Assembly (NCBI GenBank): GCA_009663005.1
Contig: CM018894.1
Location: 4,138,297 to 4,153,296, forward strand
Direction: 5' to 3'
DNA length: 15,000 nt
Source: Actinidia chinensis
Taxonomy: Eukaryota > Streptophyta > Magnoliopsida > Ericales > Actinidiaceae
In this document: piece after piece, positions 8,465-15,000 of the stretch
How the letters are laid out: each line of letters starts with the position of its first letter
How positions within the stretch are numbered: position 1 is the stretch's first letter
Made by a program: the position numbers and the translations under genes
Notes under the pieces: model-generated
What the model saw: the letters and a program-made list of their open reading frames with translations, nothing else
Databases searched by the model: none
Told to the model about the DNA's origin: nothing

Positions 8465-8584
8465 ATTGCGAAAATTTTGGACTCATATAAAGGCTTTATT
8501 TCCTACTATAAAGATAGGGACTTCCATAAATAACATAACGGTCATATTTGCTTTATAACGGATTTACGCATTCGGGGTATTACA

Positions 8585-8589
8585 ATACA
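8585..8589. repeat. Target-site duplication of the solo LTR, right copy
   Basis: ATACA directly follows GGGGTATTACA, the LTR end, and matches 6662-6666. Confidence 0.7.
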
Positions 8590-9343
8590 TAGGAACCATC
8601 AGGAAGGAAATGTGGAAAGTTTTACCTCGCCTTCCTGACCTAGCATTATTAAGGCTCCCAGGGGGAAAAGTCCGAACACATTTCCTTGGTTGAAACCAAG
8701 TAGCTCGAGCTCGGAGGCCTGGTAAAATCCATGCCTGTCCCCCAAGCTCAGATCGAAAGGTACTGCCTTCTTTCCTCTCTATGCATTTCATCTTGTCTGT
8801 TGATTGACTTTGTTTCTTTCATTTATAGCTATGATGAGGAAAATTGACATGAAAAAGCTCGCCTAATGGTGAAGGGGACAACCTCAGCGACAAAGGGCGT
8901 AGTAATCAGTGAGAAGCACCCCGAGACGAGATGCCAAACATCTCACCCTAAAAGAAGGGCAAACATGCAACAGACATCAAAGTGAAGGGGCCAATGTCAC
9001 TATTTGAGGAGAAAAAGAAGGGACCAGTTGCTAAGGCTCCAACTAGGTCCAAGGCAACGTTAAGCCGGGCGGCAAGCAAAGCTGCGGCTCCTGTTGCTAA
9101 GGGACCTCGGCTAACCTGGGTTGACTTGGGGGCCAATGCCTCCGTCTTTAAGAATCCCAGAGTGGCGGAGAAGCTCCTCCAAGGGCTCATTTTGCCCACC
9201 GACCAGAAGGCTTTGGATAAATTGGACCTCGACCGAGCAATCTCGAGGTTCTTTCACTCAATCATCCAAGTAATCACTTATCTTCAAAATTGAGCTCATC
9301 CTTTTTGAAGTTTTCATGTTTTGATAAATTTTATTTTTTGCAG

Positions 9344-9859
9344 GTAGCGGTGCTTGGATCCTCTATTATTAGTCACAGTAAAGAGATGCAAAAAGAGGTG
9401 ATGACCTAACAAGCCCACATCAAATCAATCCGAGATGAGATGGTTCGGGCTCAAAACGTGGCCAAATGGCTGAAAGGTTGGATAGTCGAGCTTGAGGCCG
9501 AAAAGCAGTAGGCCACTGAAGAGCTGAAAAGGGTGAAGGATGAATGTGATAATGACTTGGAGAGGCTCTAGGGGGAGGTGGCTGAGCTGAAGGAAAGGGA
9601 ATCCCTTGCCAAGACATCGGCAGTCGAAGAGTACAAAACCTCTGATGACTTCCAAGAGGCTGTGAAATAGGCAGCTTTCAAGTACTTCAACAAGGACTTT
9701 GATTTATGCAAGAAGGAGATCTGGTTTCTCCATCCTGACCTTGAAATCCAAGACCTTCAAATCAACACCGAGTTGGCTGAGGAAGAAGAAGAAAAAAAAG
9801 GGGAAAAGAATGAAGAGGAGAAGGGCAAGCCAGATAACAACCCTTCTTTTTTTTGGTGA
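9344..9859 (+). other. Exon 4 of the antisense gene: coiled-coil and conserved C-terminus
   Basis: After the acceptor TTTTTTGCAG, the frame reads VAVLGSSIISHSKEMQKEVMT, then heptad-like Glu/Lys/Leu-rich sequence (about codons 25-95), EEYKTSDDFQEAVK, AAFKYFNKDFDLCKKEIWF, LHPDLEIQDLQI, and an acidic/lysine tail to the TGA at 9857. All four premature stops (9407 TAA, 9509, 9569 and 9668 TAG) could come from CAA/CAG by a single C-to-T change. The frame is otherwise unbroken over 172 codons, much better preserved than the pol genes on the other strand. Confidence 0.7.
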
Positions 9860-10534
9860 GATAAATGGAACCCCGACTTTAATAAGATGTACTTTATTCT
9901 CCATATTGTCTCTTCTTCATGTCTTTCTTTTTAATAACAATGTTTTTACTTGGCAACATCATTATCAATGAAACTAGCGATACGAATTTGGCGAACAGAA
10001 ACTATTGGGTAGGGTGAACTTGGTGAACATAATAGATTTAAGTTACCTTAGTTTAGACAAATATTAAACCTAACCACGACAACTAAAATGACCAGGCGAG
10101 ATAGCTTTGGCGAGCAAGATGCCTTGGCGAATAATTGGAGGATGTAACTCCCAATTATTTTTGCATCTTTTTGGCGAGTAAAAAGAAAACTAGATAGGCG
10201 ATACTAATCAAACTGGCGATATAACAATCTCCATATTGGCAACAATAATAAATTATTTAGAATTAATATGATTGAATTAATCTGATTAAATTTCAAAACT
10301 AGCGACATCCCATTTTGAAATTAGCAACAAACTATTTTGGCGATTTAAATCATAGATATTGAGGAGAATACTAACATTGAGATTTGGCGATCTGAGCTAG
10401 AGAACTTGGTGATTTTATTGAAATAACCATAATTATATGGAAATTGGAGATCATAATCACTTGTTTTTAACAAAATAAGATTTTTGCGATATCACGTTGC
10501 TTAGGCAATCTTTATCAAATGGCGAACAAATGAT
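9860..10534. other. Spacer between pol and antisense gene, rich in GGCGA motifs
   Basis: This is an AT-rich non-coding region between the convergent ends of the antisense gene and pol. From 9990 to 10525 it holds exact GGCGA at 9990, 10095, 10109, 10136, 10173, 10197, 10215, 10339, 10386 and 10521, mostly as TTGGCGA. Further near variants are CTAGCGA (9974, 10299), TTGGTGA (10020, about 10405), TTGGCAA (about 10236) and TTGCGA (about 10484). Spacing is irregular, 14 to 135 bp. The equivalent 3' region of Tat/Ogre elements is known to gain tandem repeats that can seed satellites. Confidence 0.6.
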
Positions 10535-11710
10535 TTATTGACAATACTTCTTCAAGGCATTCCAAGGGTGAGGTAAGGCCTTCCCTTTCATGTCTTCTAG
10601 CTAATAAGTTCCTGGCCTGATCACCTTGACAACTCTGTATGACCCTTCCCACATAGGGTCATGCTTCCCAACATTAGATTCTTTCGTAGATAATGCGATC
10701 AGGACCAAGTCGCCATGTAGAAATGACCTGAATCTTACCTTTGTTTTAGTACTTGGTTGACGTGATCCTTAGGCAAGCTGGCGCACCTAGTGCTCCCTTT
10801 TTTCGGCGAGGAGATCAAGATTGAGCCTCAACTTTGCTTCGTTATTCTCCTTGTCGAAATTAAAAGTTTTGAAGCTCGGCACTCTTATTTCCACTGGTAT
10901 GACTAATTATGTCCCATACACCAAGGAGTATGGCATCTCGTCCATAGGGATTCTACTCATCGTGTAGTAGGCCCACAACACACTTGGAAGATCTTCTGCC
11001 CATTCGCCTTCAAATATTTTAGGATTGTCCTGTTGGTGATTTTCATTTGACCATTTTCTTGAGAAATGATTGGAGATGGCGAGGTCCGAACAAAAAAGCT
11101 TGAACCCATCATTTTCAAATTACCTCGCGTTGTCTGAAATGATAATCGTTGAAATCCCAAATCGACAAACGAGATTTTTTCAAACAAAATTCTTGGTGTT
11201 CTTTTCAGTGATTTTGACGAGAGGTTCCGCCTCTATCCACTTTGTGAAGCAATCTATGGCGACAATTAAGAATTTTCTCTACAATAAAGCTTGAGGTAGA
11301 AGTCCAAGTATGTCTATTTTCCATTGAGCAAATGGCCATGGATTGATCATTGGCACCATCTTAGTATGGGAGAGATGATTAATCGGAGCAAACCTATGAC
11401 ATTTATAGCATTTTTTGGTGAATGCCAATGCATCTTGTTCTATGCAAGGCCAAAAGTATCCTTGGTGAAATGCCTTTCTAACTAGTGATCTCGCCCCTGA
11501 ATGATTTTTGCAGATGCCTTTATGAATCTCTCCAAGTACGTAATCTGATTTCTCAGGACATATCAGGAGTGGTCCTGAGAAAGACCTCTTATACAACGTC
11601 TAGTGGAGGAGGCAAAATCTAGTTGACCGATATTGAATTCTTCATGCATGGAGTTTATCTACCGATAGCTCTCCATCTTAAAATATGCAATGATGTCGTT
11701 CATCCGCGTC
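10535..11710 (-). pseudogene. Integrase of the Tat element, degenerate
   Basis: Order on the minus strand: a linker (DGELSVDKLHA, then RIQYRSTRFCLLH) at 11600-11710; the zinc-binding HHCC domain with NHSGARSL, GYFWP and CYKC (11560-11390); the catalytic core with WKIDILG (first Asp), FLIVAID, FTKWIEAEPL and IIISDN (second Asp); a truncated third motif; then LPSVLWAY, LVYGT and IPVEI; and a C-terminal GPY/F-like module WEGSYRV, RPGTY, PWNALKKYCQ with a stop at 10535-10537. The third catalytic residue is Lys instead of Glu (NGQMKITNRT, about 11035). A small deletion just before it removes the usual short Pro/His segment and shifts frame near 11060. Stops lie at about 11603, 11277, 11185, 11125 and 10950, with a frameshift near 11673. 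It is not functional. Confidence 0.85.
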
Positions 11711-11829
11711 GGGTTTGTTATTGCTTGACAGACAGTTTTGGCAATGTTAATGCTTGGATTTGGCAAGAATTCTAGAGGAATACTCCTATTCGAGATGAAA
11801 TCAAAAGCTGAGACTATGTTAACCAGGGC

Positions 11830-12205
11830 ATCATTTGCTTTCTTGTTCTCTTCCCGGGGAATTTGGCGAATCTTGAAATCTTTGATCTTCATTGACATGG
11901 CCTTCACCTCATTTAGATAGGCCACCATTTGGAGATCTATAGAAAGGTAATCCCATTAGATGTGATTCACCACAAGCTGAGAATCGTTGTAGACGCCCAA
12001 GGATTCTACTTTCAACTCAGTTGTGACCCTTAAACCGTCCAGAAGAGCTTCATATTATGTCTCGTTGTTAGTGGCTTTAAACCCAATACATATAGCATAC
12101 TCTATCTGCTCTCCTAAAGGGGTATGGAGAATAAGTCCTACGCTACAGCCATGTTGGTTGGATAACCCATCTATGAACAACTTCCACCTAGCGAGATCAT
12201 CATCT
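11830..12205 (-). pseudogene. Second (Tat-type, 'archaeal-like') RNase H domain, degenerate
   Basis: The minus strand reads RWKLFIDGLSN with the first catalytic Asp, then a beta-hairpin region, NNET-stop-YEALLDGL where the family has the catalytic Glu, VYNDSQLVVNH with the third acidic residue, and IPREENKKANDAL with the last Asp. Tat elements are known to carry this additional RNase H after the Ty3-type one. The stop replaces exactly the Glu codon (GAA to TAA). A second stop follows in the VVNH region (12 codons on), about 11950. The frame then stays open into the linker towards integrase (11928-11659). Confidence 0.75.
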
Positions 12206-12224
12206 TAGTCTTGCTCGATAGGGG

Positions 12225-12960
12225 CTTCCACTCAGGATTTTGAGCAATCTCATACATGAACTCAGCTATGAAATCAGCCAATGCTTAGGTCTTGATCGCC
12301 ATTCATGGTCGATAGTTGATGTGAAATTCACTCAACTCAATGGACCACTTGAGTAATCGCCTGGAAGTAAAAGGTTCTTGGAGAATTTGTTTCAATGGCT
12401 GATCTATGAATACAGCAATATGATGTACTTTGAAATAGTAACAAAGTTTTCTTGCTGCTATTATAAAGACGTAGGCGAGCTTCTCGAATTTTTGGTACCT
12501 AGTCTCTGCCCCTAGGAGGACCTTACTTACATAGTAAATTGGCTTCTGTACTTTATCTTATTCCTTGATGAGGACTGCGCTCACTGCGATGGGCAACATA
12601 GATAGGTACAAGATGAGCTCATCGCCCATATTGGGAATAGTAAATAGATATGGTTATCCCATATACTCTTTTAGCTGCTGAAATGCCATCTCGGACTCGT
12701 CTGACCACTCAAAGGCCTTGTTTTTTCTTAAAATCTTGAAGAATGGCAAACATTTGTCTGTCAATTTTGAAAAAACCTATTAAGAACAGCTACTCGCCCA
12801 ATCAATTATTACACTTCATGTATATTTTTTAGCGAGCTCATTGAGAGATCGGGTTCAGTTAAAAGCTTATGTACGGTAATTTGGGGATTTATTCCTGGTA
12901 CGTCGCCTGCGACCATGCAAATACGTCATAATTTTTCTTCAAAAACTCTACCAAAGCACT
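12225..12960 (-). pseudogene. Reverse transcriptase remnant plus Ty3-type RNase H; RT core deleted
   Basis: The minus strand reads GDVPGINPQITVHKLLTEPD, which belongs just before the RT fingers, and then directly SMSSLKNIHEV and LIGRVAVLNRFF, which belong after the RT palm. Roughly 200 codons of RT with the YxDD site are therefore missing at about 12842-12850 (size from family knowledge). Downstream is the Ty3-type RNase H region in shifting frames: ELILYLS, AVSAVLI, PIYYVSKVLLGAETRY, FEKLAYVFIIAARKL, VHHIAVF, LLKWSIELSEF, INYRP, ALADFIAE. Two adjacent TAA codons (12811-12816) stand where the family has Gln-Gln. No polymerase activity is possible. Confidence 0.8.
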
Positions 12961-13100
12961 TCATAGTTCTTCAATCAATTCAGTCTCAATTATAATATGG
13001 CGATCTGGATAGTTGGGGTGTATAGAAATTGGGACCACTTCCTCTAAAGGATTGGTATTTTTTGTCTCTCGAGGATTAGCAAGAGGTGCATCTTCTATCT
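12961..13100 (-). other. Protease-RT linker of pol, no domain
   Basis: This low-conservation stretch has several stops in all frames. In Tat elements the linker between protease and RT is also variable, so little can be read from it. The plus-strand open frame 13013-13315 is the shadow of the minus-strand pol frame. Confidence 0.5.
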
Positions 13101-13680
13101 CATCTCTCAAAACCTCCATCTCGGCATCGTCTATCTGTAATTGCTATTTAGTGCTTGGTTTTGGAGTTTTGGTCTTCATCGCTGTTATTAAGCATTGCCT
13201 GGAAACTTTCTGTTCGCCCATCACCTCCCCTACCCCATTTGACATTAGGAAACTTCATCATCAGGTGGTAGGTAAAGGTAACGACTTTAATTTTTTCCAA
13301 GGTGGGGCGACCTAAGATTGAGTTGTAAGACGAAGGGCAATCCACAATAATGACGTCCTACCATACTATAGTCTAGTGAGGTTCTGCTCCTAAGGTTAAA
13401 GGCAACTTGATCCATCCAAGGGGGCTTATTGAGCTCCCTCCAAATCCGACTAGAGGGGCATGAAATGGGTGGAGCCTATCTCACCCTATCTTCTTCTTGT
13501 CAAATGCCGAGATGAATAGAATGTTAGCAGAATTCCATTGTCAATCAGGATCCTCTGTATATTGAAATTGGCAATTATGGTAGATATGACCAACATATCA
13601 TCATGAGGGAGGTGCAAGCCTTTCAAATTCTCATTGGTGAAGGTGATGGGCTAGAGAGCTTCAGACGTAGGCATGTTGAG
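13101..13680 (-). pseudogene. Aspartic protease domain of pol, frameshifted
   Basis: The minus strand reads [35 protein letters not shown], then in a shifted frame [14 protein letters not shown], followed by [28 protein letters not shown] and [18 protein letters not shown]. The active-site Asp (LIDNG) is present, but one base is missing directly after it, in the place of the usual DNGSS, so the domain breaks exactly at the catalytic loop. Further stops lie at about 13465 and in the T?TIVW?DV stretch near 13370. The segment 13345-13148 stays open and carries the conserved [12 protein letters not shown] strand, the expected C-terminal part of a retropepsin. Confidence 0.8.
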
Positions 13681-13749
13681 GTTGTAAACCTCCTCCTATG
13701 ATCACCCATTAGCATCTCTAGTGTGCCTTTTTTTGGGATGAGGTAGAAC

Positions 13750-14965
13750 ATCTTCCTGATCCAAACCCTCCATGGATAGTTTGGATATCACTTGTTGTTG
13801 GCCTGTTATCAGCGTATCCTTTTTTAGGTGAGTTATATCTTAGGCAATCAACTACAAATTTTCTCAAGTATCCCCTCTTGATAAGATCAGCTATCTACTC
13901 TTTCAATTGGAAGCAATCCTCAATGTTGTGTCCATGATCCTTATGGAACTCACAATACTTGTCCTTATTCCTCCTGAGGGCGTTGGTCTTGATCTTCCTA
14001 GGCCACTTCACAAAGTCCTCATTCTTGATTTTCATGAGTACTTGGGCTATAGGGGTGTTGAGAGAAGGCAACACCAAGTCAGGTCGGCGAGGTGGAGTGC
14101 GAGGGCGTTGTTCATTAATTCGCCCCCTCGTATCTCGCTAAAACCTTTTATTCTTCACCTTGCCCCTATAGTCCGTTCGCTTGGTATCAGGCTTCTTCCT
14201 TTTATGGTCATCCCTTCCTCGTATCTTACATTTGGCCTTAGGCAACTCGTCAGTTGCAATGTACTTTAGTTGCAATATACTTGTCGGCCTTGCTCTGAAC
14301 TGCCGACAAGGTCTCAGGGACACTTTTGGAGAGGGAATCAAACAACATCCTGGATAAAGTCCCTCCATTATCGTCATGACCACCACCTTGTCACTAAGAT
14401 TCTCCATTTCCAGGATAGATTGATTAAAACACTTAATGTAATCCTTTAAGCTCTCCCTATCCTTCTGATAGACTGTGAAAATGTGGGAAACAGTCTTTTG
14501 CCTGACTCTGCAGCTCATAAAATTAGCGACTAAAAGCCTACTCAGGCCGACGAATGAATCAATGGTTCTAAGAGACCACTTTCTAAACCATGATCTCGTC
14601 GGCCTTTTCAAAGTTGTTGAAAAGGCTTTACATATCACCTCATTTGAATACCCTTAGAGCATCATCAGGTTCTTATATGAGTCCAAGTAGTCTATAGGAT
14701 CTATCTTTCCTTCGTACACTCTGAGCTGAGATGGCAACTTAAATCTGGATGAGACCTTGACTCTCATTACCCTCTCTGTGAATGGAGGCTCTGTTTGCCT
14801 TATCAAGGCATTTATAGTAACTGGGGCATTTGCATCGGTATTAACGCCATTGATCCGAGCATCCAGATCCTTAATCTTATGGGTAGTAGACTTATCATAA
14901 CGCCTGTGAACTCGGTGATCTCGGCGAGGTGATCCACCACATCTCTTGGTCTCTTCACCCATCAT
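13750..14965 (-). pseudogene. Gag of the Tat element, degenerate
   Basis: From the ATG at 14965 the minus strand reads an Arg-rich N-terminus, [39 protein letters not shown], a stop (14651-14653, CAA-type), [25 protein letters not shown], the retrotransposon-gag core ([24 protein letters not shown]), MEGLYPG, an out-of-frame patch, [12 protein letters not shown], a basic stretch, a stop near 14137, and the zinc finger [16 protein letters not shown] of type CX2HX4HX4C (13955-13914). A TAG then stands where the family has Gln (KE?[14 protein letters not shown]). A stop lies two codons before the ATG, so 14965 may be the true start or gag may extend past the window. Confidence 0.82.
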
Positions 14966-15000
14966 GTCCTAAGTTAGGCTAAATGATCGAGACTCCAACA
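14966..15000 (-). other. Leader or upstream gag, cut by the window edge
   Basis: Only 35 bases remain. The primer-binding site and 5' LTR of the Tat element are expected beyond 15000 but cannot be seen. Confidence 0.4.

Larger units (their letters stand above)
6667..8584 (-). mobile_element. Solo LTR of an unrelated gypsy element, minus orientation
   Basis: On the minus strand it starts TGTAATACCCCGAATGCG and ends GGATTGTGGGGCGTGAC, terminal styles typical of plant Tekay/Del-type or related gypsy LTRs. ATACA lies directly on both sides (6662-6666 and 8585-8589), a perfect 5-bp duplication. The canonical final A of the LTR seems lost. No internal sequence or second LTR is present, so this is a solo LTR left by recombination between two LTRs. 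At about 1.9 kb it is long. Inside are a minus-strand TATA candidate (8111-8128), a compound CT/GT microsatellite and two clusters of GTTCGAAC palindromes. Open frames at 8162-8350 and 8308-8490 are low-complexity and not genes. Confidence 0.75.
6303..8653 (+). other. Intron 1 of the antisense gene, expanded by a solo LTR
   Basis: The donor GTCAGT (6303) follows the conserved VPRSWSTPG end of exon 1. The acceptor TTATTAAG (8646-8653) precedes a frame reading SQGEKSEHISLVETK and LELGGLVKSMPVPQAQIES. Without the solo LTR and one ATACA copy the intron was about 430 bp. Overlapping open frames on both strands at 6323-6770 have no recognised domain and no support as genes; they are most likely intron sequence that lacks stops by chance. 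Confidence 0.5.
5600..9859 (+). pseudogene. Antisense spliced gene of the Tat element (gypsy-type/Transposase_28-like protein), degenerate
   Basis: I read four exons: 5600-6302, 8654-8759, 8829-9269 and 9344-9859, about 588 codons. Introns begin GTCAGT, GTACTG and GTAATC and end AG, and exon phases agree: exon 1 leaves one base and exon 2 supplies two; exon 2 leaves two and exon 3 supplies one; exons 3/4 join in phase 0. Exon 1 carries the plant PF04195 'putative gypsy type transposon' domain (AFYEATFQASLCLP, LAPNAW, GWLYFKARP, VPRSW). Exon 4 is a Glu/Lys-rich coiled coil ending with the family-like DLCKKEIWFLHPDL and an acidic-basic tail. Premature stops lie at 5798, 5981, 6020, 6197, 6224, 6233, near 8701, near 8845, 9407, 9509, 9569 and 9668, and one frameshift lies near 8945-8960. 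Such antisense extra ORFs are known in Tat elements, but their function is not established. Promoter candidate: 5441. The start at 5600 is the first ATG with a plausible continuing frame. Confidence 0.75.
4494..15000 (-). mobile_element. Tat-lineage Ty3/gypsy retrotransposon, decayed, truncated by window edge
   Basis: On the minus strand the domain order is gag, protease, RT remnant, Ty3-type RNase H, second RNase H, integrase, followed by a long 3' region carrying an antisense gene. The additional RNase H and the antisense extra gene between pol and the 3' LTR are known traits of the Tat clade (for example maize Grande). The gag finger CX2HX4HX4[11 protein letters not shown], and the integrase phrases NHSGARSL and PWNALKKY are close to Tat consensus. 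The 5' LTR and leader lie beyond 15000. The left edge is set tentatively at TGTTGTGG (minus-strand end CCACAACA). The element cannot move itself because the RT core is missing and several catalytic residues are changed. Confidence 0.85.

Noticed and set aside
9704..9904. Minus-strand open frame opposite exon 4
   Set aside because: Shadow of the exon coding for the acidic/Lys tail; no domain.
13907..14269. 120-codon plus-strand open frame
   Set aside because: Shadow of the minus-strand gag frame, which has clear Tat gag and zinc-finger similarity.

Overview
This is a stretch of plant nuclear genome, most likely a eudicot (inference), and it consists almost entirely of nested transposable elements. 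I see no intact host gene, RNA gene or CRISPR array. The organism call rests on AT-rich flanks, Tat-lineage Ty3/gypsy coding remnants, plant-style GT/AG introns, and plant LTR termini of the types TGTAATACCCC and TGTAATAACTC.

Layout from left to right. 1-551 is AT-rich intergenic DNA. 552-4010 is a non-autonomous DNA transposon with terminal inverted repeats, CCGGTT-rich subterminal ends and an imperfect 8-bp target duplication, so it is hAT-like. It is split by 1206-3728, a minus-strand LTR retroelement with two LTRs of about 1.16 kb around an internal region of only 194 bp, which carries little beyond the primer-binding and polypurine ends. 4011-4493 is intergenic and holds a small foldback (4126-4225).

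From about 4494 to beyond the right edge lies one large minus-strand Ty3/gypsy retrotransposon of the Tat type. Read in its own direction (right to left) it holds gag (14965 to about 13750), protease (about 13680 to 13100), a reverse transcriptase lacking its catalytic core followed by a Ty3-type RNase H (about 12960 to 12225), a second Tat-type RNase H (about 12205 to 11830), integrase (about 11710 to 10535), and a non-coding spacer with about ten exact GGCGA motifs (9860-10534). Next comes an antisense spliced gene on the plus strand (5600-9859) encoding a 'putative gypsy-type transposon' (PF04195-like) domain and a C-terminal coiled coil. The last part is a region that should be the 3' LTR (about 4494 to 5600/5703). 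A solo LTR from an unrelated gypsy element (6667-8584, target duplication ATACA) sits inside the first intron of the antisense gene.

Every coding region is decayed. Many premature stops are of the CAA/CAG/CGA to TAA/TAG/TGA and TGG to TGA type, the pattern expected from 5-methylcytosine deamination in silenced DNA. The element is non-autonomous: the RT palm is deleted, one RNase H glutamate codon is a stop, and the integrase catalytic Glu is Lys. The best preserved and most interesting parts are the antisense gene, whose four exons join with matching phases, the GGCGA-rich spacer next to it, and the LTR element that has long LTRs but almost no interior.
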